Under the pieces are notes generated by a model. That model was not told the origin of the DNA and did not search any database. It worked only from the letters and a program-made list of their open reading frames with translations. Below are positions 18,501-27,096 of a DNA stretch of 64,000 nt, in pieces. Numbering within the stretch: the first letter of the stretch is position 1; each line of letters starts with the position of its first letter. Source of the DNA: Spirosoma sp. KUDC1026 (GTDB lineage: Bacteria > Bacteroidota > Bacteroidia > Cytophagales > Spirosomataceae); NCBI RefSeq assembly GCF_013375035.1, contig NZ_CP056032.1:4710001-4774000 (forward strand), read 5' to 3'. A program made the position numbers and the translations under genes.

Positions 18501-19735
18501 TGCATCAGATAACGTGCCCGTTTTTGGGCAGGCGTGAGTTTGTCATCCAGAAACGGTTTCATCCGGTTCTTGTCCCGGTCAAGCTGTTTGTACGCAAATT
18601 CATAACGGACGTAGGTCCGCCCCTGTCGATCGGTATACACGTGCGATAGGGTCGTGTTCGGCAAATACGTGTGGAACTGTTTGACTCTGGGATTGAATAT
18701 ACGGAGTCCGTACCCGCTTGTTCCCAGCCAGACATTACCGGTCTGATCACGCAGGATTGTAGTCACGGCGTAGATATCGGGCGGCAGGGCCACGAAAGCA
18801 TTGTCAGCCGTCAGACTGTCCTGCCGAACTAATTCGTCGGGCGACATTAGCCAGAGGTATTTATCCGTGGCGATGGCCAGCGTTTTTGGATCAAACGCGG
18901 TAATTACCGGTATAAACTCGGGGTTACTGGCTGCACCGACCAGGTGAATCGTTTTCTGTTGGTGATGAAACTGACATACGAGCCTTTCGCCCCGCAGGGC
19001 GATAGAAATTTGCTGCGCCAGATTACTGTACAGCCCCACTTCATTGTCTGAGTAGGAGCTGAACCGACCTGGTTTTTGCGGATACTGCCAGTTGAATGCA
19101 TACGCACCTGATTTGCAGACGGCAACCGCCTGTCCATCCGCCCGAAAGCTGAGGTGTTTGATTGGATCGCCCACTCGGAAGGCCGTGGGTAACTGAAAGA
19201 TCTGTATCTCCTTCGTACCGTTAGCCCGAACGGGAAAGGGAACCTTGAGCGAGTCGGGAAGGCTGATCTTGATCAGTTTGTTTTCGTTCGCAACAACCCA
19301 GATGTTTCCCCTGGGATCCTCATAGATTTTGTTGATGCCGTAATTACCAGCATTAGCGGCTGTTTTATCATGGATGTCGATGTGGTAAAAACGCTGCGTT
19401 TTTCGATCAAAAAGATTGAGACCCGTGTTGAGCGTTCCAACCCAGAGCCAGCCTCTGCTATCGAGCAGCAGAGCCGAGCAATTGTTGTCGGAAAGGCTGT
19501 ACTCGTTGTAGGGATCATGGGTAAAAACCGTGAAGTTATGGCCGTCGTACCGGTTAAGCCCGTCTTTGGTAGCTACCCAGATAAACCCTTTCTCGTCCTG
19601 CAGCAGGTCAAATATCATTCCCTGCGACAAACCATCGGATATGGTTAGCTCCTGCCAGCCTTTATTGTTCTGCTGCGCCAAGAGAGCTGTAGCTCCCCAT
19701 AACACCAACAAAAAAGTATATAAAAATGGACGCAT
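15599..19735 (-). CDS. Hybrid two-component system sensor/regulator (HTCS, AraC output)
   Basis: 1,378 residues in the classic one-protein HTCS order. Signal peptide (1-20); periplasmic beta-propeller of about 14 Reg_prop repeats (GFIWVATKDGLNRYDG, GWLWVGT, TLWIGTSKGL); Y_Y_Y domain (about 695-780); one membrane segment near 795-815 (WWAYLLYAVILVIIGW); HisKA with FFTNISHEFRTPLTLI (His near 857); HATPase (TGIGLALV); receiver with ICDLMMPRLDG (Asp near 1161); and a C-terminal AraC helix-turn-helix (1280-1375). HTCS proteins bind a glycan fragment in the periplasm and switch on a polysaccharide utilisation locus. The linker before the AraC domain has a short degenerate PTEVA/PTDVA tandem repeat at 15955-16010. 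No SusCD pair is adjacent; the one at 60.9-64 kb is far away. Confidence 0.93.
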   Translation of the reverse strand: MRPFLYTFLLVLWGATALLAQQNNKGWQELTISDGLSQGMIFDLLQDEKGFIWVATKDGLNRYDGHNFTVFTHDPYNEYSLSDNNCSALLLDSRGWLWVGTLNTGLNLFDRKTQRFYHIDIHDKTAANAGNYGINKIYEDPRGNIWVVANENKLIKISLPDSLKVPFPVRANGTKEIQIFQLPTAFRVGDPIKHLSFRADGQAVAVCKSGAYAFNWQYPQKPGRFSSYSDNEVGLYSNLAQQISIALRGERLVCQFHHQQKTIHLVGAASNPEFIPVITAFDPKTLAIATDKYLWLMSPDELVRQDSLTADNAFVALPPDIYAVTTILRDQTGNVWLGTSGYGLRIFNPRVKQFHTYLPNTTLSHVYTDRQGRTYVRYEFAYKQLDRDKNRMKPFLDDKLTPAQKRARYLMQDRQGTFWVSNTNFETQEMSLLKFSSDWKLLKKYALPPNTSFNFYINQTVEDASGRLWIGVLNGKLLRFDPETETFQVFTYQALLPQKGADIETNVLFFDRNGTLWIGTSKGLVRADHPYTTPSFSLYKNDTRERTSLSDDLVSSLLDDPNQPTRYLWVGTKGGGLNRLDKQTGRFGHITEAQGLPNKVVYGILSDEFRNLWLSTNRGLARFNPRTQTFLNFTKADGLQDDEFNSGSFFKAPSGELLFGGVRGLTIFRASNIAQSVSKVPQVQLIDLKINNERVRVGGASGILTEGVEYTRHIDLTHTQNLITLEFGVMDFANSAKNRYRYRLSGIDDDWVDAGTNRFANYAQLPPGKYTFQVMGSVDGQSWSQPVTLAMQVHPPFYQTWWAYLLYAVILVIIGWQLYKFQTQRLLLEQRVAFEQKEASRLAELDGLKTQFFTNISHEFRTPLTLILGPLADLKQRFPAETILTVMERNGNRLLSLINQLLDLSKLEAGQLKAELVTDELTALFHTLSSSFTSLAESRQISFVFEQSETRIWAMFDRDKLEKIVVNLLSNAFKFTPKGNEVRMSVHYSITGESGMLTLTVQDTGIGIAPEHLARIFERFYQVNGQTTRSHEGTGIGLALVNELVKVLKGTIDVVSAQGAGTTFTVTLPFVPAVAPEERAVDAGTTSVAAYLADRPEPVPLPSAGRVSEEERILLIVDDNADIRAYVRRIFDGEYRVMEATDGREGLELATSVLPDIVICDLMMPRLDGFGFCRALKSQEATSHIPVIMLTAKATVDDRIDGFDRGGDDYLTKPFNQMELEARVRNLIRQRERLFQAFARQNRNRPPTEVAPTDVAPTEVAVPALPTAEQLFLDRLSTVVDQHLDDASFTVEDLAEAVHLSRVQLHRKLKAVASTTATQFIRDIRLARAAQLLTENRQSVTQIAYAVGFDNLSYFSKVFQERYGVSPSQYTKSQPSVF

Positions 19736-20193
19736 TGTTCAGGATTAAGGCCAGCTATGTGACAAAGTTACTTTCCCCTCAAAAATGTAGCCATATCGAC
19801 AAATACTTGCCTAGTAGCCTAGCGCCCAAGTAATAACTTTGGAAAGACCAAGATCATTGTCCAGAGTTAGAGACGGCACACCCAGGGAAATTCCTCAACT
19901 AACTAATTTTCAATAAACTTTGCAACTATGATCCTATATACCGGTGACAAAAAACTTCTTTTGTCACTAACTGTATTCACAGGACCAGCTTTTCGCCCCC
20001 GTAGTTTCTGAGGGCCCGCCAAACCATCGATTGATACGGTCAGCCAGAAACTACGGTATCAGTCGAAAAAAAACCGAAATAATCGCGTGTTCGGAGCTTA
20101 CTACCAAAGATCTGATGGCCGGATAACCGTACAGTAAACCGTTTACTGACTGATTTACCGAAAGTTAGTAATTAGCGGGAAACACCATGCGTC
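19736..20193. promoter_or_regulatory. 458-bp divergent control region with two inverted repeats
   Basis: No coding sequence is visible. It separates the divergent HTCS and TPR-kinase genes. GTGACAAAA (19944-19952) pairs with TTTTGTCAC (19959-19967) around 6 nt. CCGTAGTTTCTG (19999-20010) pairs with CAGAAACTACGG (20045-20056) around 34 nt. TAACTTTG near 19833 matches the -7 box TAnnTTTG, but no well-spaced -33 element is seen. Confidence 0.45.
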
Positions 20194-22119
20194 ATGAAAA
20201 CGGGTCGATGGGCGGTCAGCCTCTGGGGTATTCTTTTCTTTTTTGCCGGATCGTTTGTGCAGGCGCAGGCCCCCGATTCGCTCGTTACGTACCTGAAAAC
20301 ACACGCGCCTACGGATACAACCTACATCCGGGCGATGGACCAGGCCGTCTTTACCCTGATCTATAAAAAAGCCGATTACCCCCGCGCCGATTCACTAAGC
20401 CGACAGATGGTCGACGTAGCAACCCGACTCAGCTACTGGTCGGGGCTGGTCGCAGGATACCGCAACCGGGCGTCGACTAACTACATGGCTGCTAATTACG
20501 AGCAGGCATTGGTCTATTTTCAGAAAACGGTTGATGCCGTCGAGCAGCACAACCTGCCACCAGTCATGCTGTACAAAGCCCTCGGTAATCTGGCATCGGG
20601 GCACGAAAAACTGGGACACGACGAGCAGGTATTACAGATGGCACTGCGGGCCATCGCCATTCAGGAAAAGTACCACATCAAACCGCGCATGCCAGTACCG
20701 CACCGGCTGATCGGGGGAACGCTGGTCAAGATGGGCAAGAAACAGCAGGCCATTCCTTACTACCAGGAAGCGGGCGTAATTTTCCGGGAGATGGGGGACC
20801 CGCGCGGCATTGCGATTTTCGAGAATCAGCTGGGTGATTTCTACATGGACCTGGGGCAGCCTACAGCAGCCCTGCCCCATTTCCGGAAGTCGCTCGCCAT
20901 GAGTCGTCAACTGAACTTTGAGCTGTTGCGGGCGGATGCACTGGACGGGATGGCACAGGTCATGAATACGCTCAACCGGCCCGACGAGGGGCTGGCCTAC
21001 GCCCGGCAGGCGTTGGCTATTGCCGTCAGGCAACAGAATCAGCTCGGCATTACCACGGCCTATAACACGATCGGGGCCCTCTACCAGACCAAGCAGGATT
21101 TTTCGCAGGCCGAAACGTACCTGCGAAAAGCCATTGACGTGGCCGACAACTACAATTTCAGGGACGAACTCAGGAAGAGTAGCCAGCACCTGGCCAATCT
21201 GCTGGGGCAGCAGAATAAGTACCAGCAGGCCTACGCTTTTCAGCTTCGCAAAAATAACCTGACCGATTCGGCTACGCTTGTACGCACGAACGCCGAAATC
21301 GAACGGTTGCTGATTCAGTACGAAACGGAAAAGAAAGAAGCCCACATCCGGCTGTTGCAGAAAGAAAAACAGCTGGATCAGGAAGAAACCAATCAGGCCC
21401 GCTGGCAGCGTAACGCCTTATTAATGGGGGCCATTCTCATGATCCTGCTGGGCATGACCATTGGTGCCTGGCTGCTAAACCGCGCCCGGGTTCAGCGGCT
21501 GCAGGAAGCCATTCAGCTACGTCAGCAGATTGCCCATGATCTCCACGACGAAGTAGGCAGCACGCTCAGCAGTATTTCGCTCCTGAGCGGTCATACCGAC
21601 AAGCTGCTCAGCGAAAACCGGCCCGAAACGGCGCAGAAGATGGTACAGAAGATTTACATCGACGCGCGCCAGATTCTGGAATCCATCGACGAGATCATCT
21701 GGACGATCAACCCTGGCAATGACTCGCTCCAGCGGATTGTGTTACGTCTGCAGGAGTATGCGCAGCCTCTGATGGAATCAAAACAGATCGCGTTCAACTT
21801 CTACGTCGACTCAGCACTCGATCAGTTGCCCGTATCGATGGAAGTGCGCCGAAATCTATATTTAATTGGTAAGGAAGCCATCAATAACCTGATCAAATAC
21901 TCGGAAGCTACGCGGGCTACGTTACGTTTCGAGCGGCAGAACAGTCAGTTCAAGGTTGTTATCGAGGATAATGGCCGGGGTTTCGACGCCGATCAGCTCA
22001 GCAGCCGCACGGGGCAGCAGAGTATGCAGCAGCGCGCCCTGGCCATGGGTGGCAAACTGACGGTACGGTCCGTTCCCGGCCAGGGTACCACCCTCGAACT
22101 TACCTCCGCAGCGATTTAG
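20194..22119 (+). CDS. TPR-containing sensor histidine kinase (HisKA_3 type)
   Basis: 641 residues. Signal peptide (1-25, ending FVQAQ), then a periplasmic array of about six tetratricopeptide repeats (residues 30-360: ALVYFQKTVDAVE, QAIPYYQEAGVIFREMGD, YAQRQ-type helices). A coiled coil and one membrane segment follow (about 409-430, LLMGAILMILLGMTIGAWLL). The dimerisation helix QQIAHDLHDEVGSTLSSIS carries the phospho-accepting His. The HATPase domain includes GKEAINNLIKYSEAT and VIEDNGRGFD. This is the NarX/DesK-like class that signals to LuxR-type regulators; such a regulator follows at 22293, so the two form a two-component pair. The signal is unknown; the TPRs suggest sensing a protein or peptide partner. 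Confidence 0.92.
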   Translation: MKTGRWAVSLWGILFFFAGSFVQAQAPDSLVTYLKTHAPTDTTYIRAMDQAVFTLIYKKADYPRADSLSRQMVDVATRLSYWSGLVAGYRNRASTNYMAANYEQALVYFQKTVDAVEQHNLPPVMLYKALGNLASGHEKLGHDEQVLQMALRAIAIQEKYHIKPRMPVPHRLIGGTLVKMGKKQQAIPYYQEAGVIFREMGDPRGIAIFENQLGDFYMDLGQPTAALPHFRKSLAMSRQLNFELLRADALDGMAQVMNTLNRPDEGLAYARQALAIAVRQQNQLGITTAYNTIGALYQTKQDFSQAETYLRKAIDVADNYNFRDELRKSSQHLANLLGQQNKYQQAYAFQLRKNNLTDSATLVRTNAEIERLLIQYETEKKEAHIRLLQKEKQLDQEETNQARWQRNALLMGAILMILLGMTIGAWLLNRARVQRLQEAIQLRQQIAHDLHDEVGSTLSSISLLSGHTDKLLSENRPETAQKMVQKIYIDARQILESIDEIIWTINPGNDSLQRIVLRLQEYAQPLMESKQIAFNFYVDSALDQLPVSMEVRRNLYLIGKEAINNLIKYSEATRATLRFERQNSQFKVVIEDNGRGFDADQLSSRTGQQSMQQRALAMGGKLTVRSVPGQGTTLELTSAAI

Positions 22120-22129
22120 CAGGCAGTTT

Positions 22130-22191
22130 TTTGACAGGATTACAGGGATTTAAGAGAATTCAAAAAAACCAATCCTTTTAATCCTGTCAAA
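22130..22191. repeat. Inverted repeat with GACAGGATTA arms
   Basis: TTTGACAGGATTA (22130-22142) and its complement (22179-22191) are perfect arms. Pairing continues imperfectly inwards through CAGGGATT/AATCCTTT. It lies just after the kinase gene in the 173-bp gap before the response regulator. It looks like one of the dispersed GACAGGATTA palindromes of Cytophagales genomes (recollection, not checked) and may act as a weak terminator. Confidence 0.6.
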
Positions 22192-22292
22192 TAACCATCG
22201 TACACTTATCCGATTTACAGCTAGTATTCGAACGGTTACTTTTACTGAACTATCGTACTAAAAGTAGCTTTTCGGCTTAACTGACACCCACT

Positions 22293-22925
22293 ATGATTCG
22301 CGTCACCATCTTCGACGATAACGATTCTCTTCGCGAAACGCTCTCGCTCGTTTTCGACGCAACCGATGATTTGATCGTAACCGGCACCCACCCCGACGCC
22401 CTCGACGCGGTGGCCTGCGTGCAACGCGAGCAGCCCGACGTGATTCTGATGGACATCGACATGCCGGGCCGCACCGGTATCGAAGCGGTACAGCTTATCC
22501 GGAAGCAGACCACCGCCCCTAAAATCCTGATGCTGACCGTTTTCGAGGACGTCGAACGCATTTTTTCGGCCATCTCAGCCGGCGCGGTTGGTTACCTTTT
22601 GAAGAAGACGCCCGCCGATAAGATCATCGAATCAATCCGCGAGGTGATGTCCGGCGGGGCTGCCATGACCCCTTCCATCGCTCTGAAAGTTCTGGACGCT
22701 TTCCGCTCCCCAACGACCCAGTCCAACCCGTATGCGCTGACTGAAAAGGAACGCGACGTATTACATCGACTGGTGGAGGGCGACAGCTACAAACTCATTG
22801 CGTATCACTGCCAGATCAGCATGGGTACCGTGCGGACGCATATCGTAAATATTTACGAAAAGCTTCACGTCAACTCCAAGTCCGAGGCTGTGGCCAAAGC
22901 CTTGAAAACAGGTTTGTTCAGTTAG
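22293..22925 (+). CDS. NarL/FixJ-type response regulator
   Basis: 210 residues. The receiver domain has acidic pocket Asp8/Asp9 (IFDDND), phospho-acceptor Asp54 (ILMDIDMPG), a Thr/Ser switch in MLTVFED and Lys104 (YLLKKTPADK). A linker and LuxR-type helix-turn-helix follow (about 145-205: LTEKERDVLHRLVEGDSYK, GTVRTHIVNIYEKLHVNSK). It is a DNA-binding regulator activated by phosphorylation, almost certainly by the TPR kinase encoded just upstream. The next two genes (lipoprotein, DUF3592) run in the same direction at about 21-bp spacing and may be in the same transcript. Confidence 0.95.
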   Translation: MIRVTIFDDNDSLRETLSLVFDATDDLIVTGTHPDALDAVACVQREQPDVILMDIDMPGRTGIEAVQLIRKQTTAPKILMLTVFEDVERIFSAISAGAVGYLLKKTPADKIIESIREVMSGGAAMTPSIALKVLDAFRSPTTQSNPYALTEKERDVLHRLVEGDSYKLIAYHCQISMGTVRTHIVNIYEKLHVNSKSEAVAKALKTGLFS

Positions 22926-22946
22926 CCCCTCCCCCATTTTCTCACC

Positions 22947-23672
22947 ATGACGCATACGCTGCCCGTTCTGCTGTTCCTTTGCCTACTCGCCTTTGCCTGC
23001 AAACCGAAAGAGTCTCATACCGCAGACACGAAATCGGCGGATTCGCTGACGGAGAGCAAGGCTATCGATTTCCAGATTATTCCCGGCGAACGGGTTGGAC
23101 CGATCCAGTTTACAACGTCGGAAGCCGATTTGCTACGTCGGTTTGGGCCCTCTGTCGTTACAGCCGGCGACACAATTTACGGGGCCGAAGGAGAGGAATT
23201 TGTGGGAACTACCCTTTACAAAGGCACCGTCGACGAGGTGCAGATTCTTTATCAGGACTCGTCCGGACGCCTGCATCCCGAGCTTATACTGATCCGACCC
23301 ACCACAACCGACGACGAAGGCAACCCCCTTCCTAACCTGGCTCCAACGCGCTGGCAGACAGCCGATGGTCTGCGAATCGGCACCCAATTAAGTGAACTGG
23401 AAAAGCGCAACGGAAAACCATTCAAGCTCTGGGGCTTTGGCTGGGACTATGGCGGCAACATTTCCGACTGGCAGGGCGGCAAAATGAGCTTACCCGCGGG
23501 CGAATCGCTGCTGGCGCTCACGCTGGGCCCTCCCGCTACGCTTACGACAGCGCAGGAAAAGGCATATGGTCAGGTAATGGGCGACAGTGAGTTTCTGTCG
23601 TCGTTTGCCCCCATGAAACGTCTCAATCCGGAAGTCCAGGCGATGCACGTTTCACTCGGTCAGTCGAAGTAG
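22947..23672 (+). CDS. Hypothetical lipoprotein
   Basis: 241 residues with a lipoprotein signal peptide: LLAFAC places the lipidated Cys at position 18, followed by a Ser/Asp/Lys-rich linker. The mature part has GERVGPIQFTTSEADLLRRFG and GLRIGTQLSELEKRNGKPF, two copies of a pattern (small hydrophobic strand, then G...T...L..RFG/RNGKPF) that also occurs in small beta-fold envelope proteins. No enzyme motif is visible and I do not recognise the family. It lies 21 bp after the response regulator, so it is probably co-transcribed and may be part of its envelope response. Confidence 0.8.
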   Translation: MTHTLPVLLFLCLLAFACKPKESHTADTKSADSLTESKAIDFQIIPGERVGPIQFTTSEADLLRRFGPSVVTAGDTIYGAEGEEFVGTTLYKGTVDEVQILYQDSSGRLHPELILIRPTTTDDEGNPLPNLAPTRWQTADGLRIGTQLSELEKRNGKPFKLWGFGWDYGGNISDWQGGKMSLPAGESLLALTLGPPATLTTAQEKAYGQVMGDSEFLSSFAPMKRLNPEVQAMHVSLGQSK

Positions 23673-23694
23673 TTCACCACCACTCACCTTCCCT

Positions 23695-24558
23695 ATGACC
23701 GGCCAGGAATTTCGCTCGCTCTTCAGTCAGGTTGCGCAGCAAACGCTCTCGCTCCCCGACGCGGAACGGTACCTGGATTTACACCACTCGCCCACAGCCC
23801 AATGGGTCAAACGCAGTCTGACAGGTCTGGTCCTGCTCCTTTTTCTGGCCGTTGGGTTGTATATCATCCAGCACGGCTACCGGGTGTCCATCGCCCAGCA
23901 GCGGGATTCGACGATATTGAACGCAGCTAATACCGTTCAACGTTGGTCACCGCTGCTGCTTTTCGGCGGCTTCGGCAGCCTGCTCGGGTTGGTGAGCGTT
24001 GCCGGGCTGCTTGCCTTGGTCCGCAGCCTCAGCCGCTCAGATCTTCCGTCAATAGATACGATAAAAGGTAGACTGCACCAGGTAGCCGCCCGTACGCTGA
24101 CGGTCGACGAAGCCATGAGTCAGCTGTTTCTTCTGGAAGCACCACCCGCCCGACCATCAACGTCGGTAGCTACGCGGCTATTCATTACCCTTTTCATGCT
24201 GGTCGTCGTTTACTTCAGTCTGCGCCAGGCCCAGACCGCTTACCGGTTGCTGACATCGGGAAAACGGACGGAAGGACAGATCATCCAGATGATCAGTAAT
24301 CGGAAGCATACCGCAACGGTCCCCGTTGTTCGCTATTCGGTCGATGGGCAGTACCATGAACTGACCGGCGGTACGTATTCAAGTCCAGCCGCGTACGCCA
24401 TCGGCGACCGGGTGACCGTGCTGTATAATCCGGCATCACCAGCCGAAGCTGCCATTCAGTCCTTTTCCGATCAGTGGGCCGGTCCTTTGGTAGCCATCAG
24501 CCTGGCCAGCGTTTTTCTATTTTTTCTGTGGCGTCGCCCCAGGTCATTCGGTCGTTAG
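23695..24558 (+). CDS. DUF3592-type membrane protein
   Basis: 287 residues with four predicted membrane segments (SLTGLVLLLFLAVGLYII; LLLFGGFGSLLGLVSVAGLLALV; LFITLFMLVVVYFSL; LVAISLASVFLFFLW). Between the third and fourth lies a small beta domain: GKRTEGQIIQMISNRK, VPVVRYSVDGQYHELTGG, and IGDRVTVLYNPASPAEA. This G.V....R.....P.V.Y...G.......G and GD.V.V.Y.P..P..A pattern is the DUF3592 fold. The function of the family is unknown. It follows the lipoprotein by 22 bp and converges with the kinase gene that ends at 24649. Confidence 0.85.
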   Translation: MTGQEFRSLFSQVAQQTLSLPDAERYLDLHHSPTAQWVKRSLTGLVLLLFLAVGLYIIQHGYRVSIAQQRDSTILNAANTVQRWSPLLLFGGFGSLLGLVSVAGLLALVRSLSRSDLPSIDTIKGRLHQVAARTLTVDEAMSQLFLLEAPPARPSTSVATRLFITLFMLVVVYFSLRQAQTAYRLLTSGKRTEGQIIQMISNRKHTATVPVVRYSVDGQYHELTGGTYSSPAAYAIGDRVTVLYNPASPAEAAIQSFSDQWAGPLVAISLASVFLFFLWRRPRSFGR

Positions 24559-24648
24559 TCGCCTAGGGAATCGTAGGAAAGCTTGCAACCTGATCCGCAA
24601 CCGGGCAGGTTCCTTACTTTGACTATCTGGTCACCCACGTTCTACCGA

Positions 24649-25782
24649 CTACTCTCCCGACAACGTCAAATCCTGCAGACACGTGGTTCCGGCAGCGATA
24701 CTAACAATGTAAGCGCGGCCCCCTTCGCGTTCGATGGCTTCGGCAACGGCTTCGGGGTTTTCGGGGGCGTAGGCAAACATGCAGCCTCCCCCACCCGATC
24801 CGTTGATTTTGCCACCCAGCGCTCCGGCGTTCAGCGCAGCCTCAATCATACGATCGATTTTAGGCGTCGAGATCTGCTGGGCGTCGCGGAGGTTGGTGTG
24901 ATGATCGGTCAGCAGTTGACCAAACTTCTCGTGATCCAGACCACCGCTCAGTTCGTGGGGCGTTTGCAGCGTATCCAGGGCTTCGCGCAGGATGTCCCGG
25001 TTTTCAATGTTGCCTTTCAGCAGAATGTATTCATCCTTGGTCAGCACGTCTTTATACTCGGGCAGCTCCGTAATGGCGGTCGTATGCAGGGAAAATGCCG
25101 GGTTCATCGCTCTTAGCTGATCGGCGATACGGAGCATCCCGAACTTCACCCGGCCCAGTATGCCGATGGTGTCTTTCGGGTCCTGCGAGTTACCCAGTAC
25201 GAACGTACCCAGTTGAGCCGCGGGTGAAGTGGGCGCAAACGCTTCCAGGCGAATGTTGGGCTGCGACTCCAGGTAGATAACGCCCCCAACTGCCGTCGAG
25301 TAGTGATCCATCATGCCCCCTGGTTCGCCAAACTCCAGCACCTCAGCCACATAAGCCAGTTCGGCCAGTTCGGTAGCGGGTAGAATTCGCGGCTCATCCG
25401 CCAGTCGGGATAGTACGTTCAGCCAGCTAATCAGCAGCGCCGACGAACTCGACGTACCAGCGTTGATGGGAATTTCGCCTCGCACCTCACCCGCGATCCC
25501 GCCCGAAAACGTGAATCCCGCCCGGAGCAGTACGTTAACAGCCGAACGAAAGTAATCGCGATCGTTCTGGTACGTTAGCGGCAGCGTAGTCAGGCCAAAG
25601 CGCTCTTCCTTACCAATATCAGGCAACTGCAGCACCACGTCCGGCAAACTTGTCCGTTCGGCGGTTAGTTGAATACGGCAGGAAATGGCGGCAGCAATGA
25701 CGGGCAGGCCCAGGTAATCCTGATGTTCGCCGAAGAGGCAGATGCGCCCTGGCGTAGAAACCGTTATCGGTTGGTAAGACAT
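24649..25782 (-). CDS. Galactokinase-family GHMP sugar kinase
   Basis: 377 residues. The galactokinase signature GRICLFGEHQDY lies at 12-23 (general family GRVNLIGEHTDY). The GHMP ATP-binding loop GEIPINAGTSSSSALL lies at 102-117. GEPGGMMDHYSTAVGG carries the probable catalytic Asp, and KINGSGGGGCMFAY is the third GHMP motif. It phosphorylates C1 of a hexose, probably galactose or a related sugar such as an amino sugar or uronic acid. The Gln instead of Thr in GEHQDY and the lack of galT/galM neighbours leave the substrate open. It is a single gene facing the DUF3592 gene. Confidence 0.85.
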   Translation of the reverse strand: MSYQPITVSTPGRICLFGEHQDYLGLPVIAAAISCRIQLTAERTSLPDVVLQLPDIGKEERFGLTTLPLTYQNDRDYFRSAVNVLLRAGFTFSGGIAGEVRGEIPINAGTSSSSALLISWLNVLSRLADEPRILPATELAELAYVAEVLEFGEPGGMMDHYSTAVGGVIYLESQPNIRLEAFAPTSPAAQLGTFVLGNSQDPKDTIGILGRVKFGMLRIADQLRAMNPAFSLHTTAITELPEYKDVLTKDEYILLKGNIENRDILREALDTLQTPHELSGGLDHEKFGQLLTDHHTNLRDAQQISTPKIDRMIEAALNAGALGGKINGSGGGGCMFAYAPENPEAVAEAIEREGGRAYIVSIAAGTTCLQDLTLSGE

Positions 25783-25981
25783 ACGAGACGTTGGAAATTA
25801 TGCCCATGCCGGGCCACGTTTACACCGGGCTTCCCGGGCTGCATTCGTCAACGGGCCGACCAGCTGGTATTCGTTTCCGTAAATATACTGGCCGTCTCTG
25901 GTCAGCGTACCGATAGCTGCCGAAAAAAGTCTTTTCCTGTATAGGCCATCTGCCTTATTTTGCAGCTTTCTCCCCGATCCC

Positions 25982-26683
25982 ATGAACCTATCCCTATACG
26001 CTTGGCTTACCCGCAGCCTTGCTACCTTTCTGTTCTTACTGGCAGCCACTTTCGCGTTCGCACAGACCGCCACACCCGACACGACGTTCCGAAGCACGTT
26101 CTACGAACAGAAACGAACCCTGTTCGAAAGCCTGCCCAACACCAAAAAGGAAATCATTTTCCTGGGCAACAGCATCAGTGACTTTGGCGAGTGGGCTGAA
26201 CTCTTCGATGATCCCCACGTCAAAAACCGGGGCATCTCGGGCGATCTTTCGTTTGGCGTACTGGCCCGACTGGGCGAAGTGACCGCGTCGAAACCGGCCA
26301 AAATTTTTCTGCTGATCGGCATCAATGACCTAGCCCGTGAGATCCCCGACGAGCGGATTATTCGGAATTACCGGTTAATCGTTCAGCAGATCCGACGGGA
26401 ATCGCCCCGTACCCGCATTTATCTGCAAAGCGTTTTCCCTACCAACGATACATTCCCGCAGTTCAAACGCCATCAGGGCAAAGACGCCCACATCAAGGCA
26501 CTCAACGATGCGCTCCGGCAGCTAGCCGCCGAAAACGGTCAGCCCTACGTCGATCTGCATGCTTACCTCGCCGACAGCGCCGGTAAACTCGACGCTCGAT
26601 ACACCAACGACGGCCTACATCTCGTTGGCGCGGGGTACATCCAGTGGGTTAAGGCACTACGTGAGCTGGGACACATGAAATAG
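25982..26683 (+). CDS. Exported SGNH/GDSL hydrolase (intact copy)
   Basis: 233 residues with signal peptide (about 12-28, ending FAFAQ). SGNH blocks: FLGNSISDF (Ser64, block I), NRGISGD (block II Gly), IGINDLA (block III Asn) and YTNDGLHLVGAGY (Asp210/His213, block V). All catalytic residues are present, so it should be an active esterase, probably removing acetyl or acyl groups from carbohydrates. It resembles the GDSL enzymes annotated as sialate O-acetylesterase or acylhydrolase. A second, internally deleted copy lies at 34215-34679. Confidence 0.9.
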   Translation: MNLSLYAWLTRSLATFLFLLAATFAFAQTATPDTTFRSTFYEQKRTLFESLPNTKKEIIFLGNSISDFGEWAELFDDPHVKNRGISGDLSFGVLARLGEVTASKPAKIFLLIGINDLAREIPDERIIRNYRLIVQQIRRESPRTRIYLQSVFPTNDTFPQFKRHQGKDAHIKALNDALRQLAAENGQPYVDLHAYLADSAGKLDARYTNDGLHLVGAGYIQWVKALRELGHMK

Positions 26684-27071
26684 GACACGTGCACTTGGCG
26701 CTCTTCCACTGTCCTGCTCAACAAAAGGGACTGACTGGCCGATTTTACACGGACGAACGTTCACCAACTGCCACTATACAAAACCAAACTGCGGCCTATC
26801 TACCAACCTCAGCCCCGTTGTCCTGATTACTTATCAGAAAGAGCCATATCATTATTTTGCCGTTTTTGTCAATCAAACCCGGCAGCAGGCAGAAGATCTG
26901 TTTAAGCAGAAATACAGCCTCGAGCCGGACACTAAGCGGGAGTCCGTTTCTTTCATTCCCAAAGATCCCTCCTGATGTCGGGATGACAGAAAAAAAGCAC
27001 TATCGATGTCGATAATACCGTTTCTAGCGGGAGTCTTGTTAGTTGGGAACCGCTCGTATTAAAAAGTTTTC
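26684..27071. other. Intergenic region with a short coding-like relic before the thiamine leader
   Basis: The stretch between the SGNH gene and the TPP leader has no intact gene. The frame 26823-26975 (ending TGA) reads like protein (YHYFAVFVNQTRQQAEDLFK, then KRESVSFIPKDPS) but lacks an ATG. It may be the 3' end of a decayed gene. The rest shows nothing recognisable. Confidence 0.35.
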
Positions 27072-27079
27072 TACCTTTG
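27072..27079 (+). promoter_or_regulatory. Bacteroidota -7 box of the thiamine operon
   Basis: TACCTTTG matches the TAnnTTTG -7 consensus and sits 18 bp before the first aptamer stem base, as expected for a riboswitch leader. No good TTG -33 element was found at usual spacing (nearest TTG 27036-27045). Confidence 0.5.
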
Positions 27080-27096
27080 TGTTGCTAAACAGCGAA

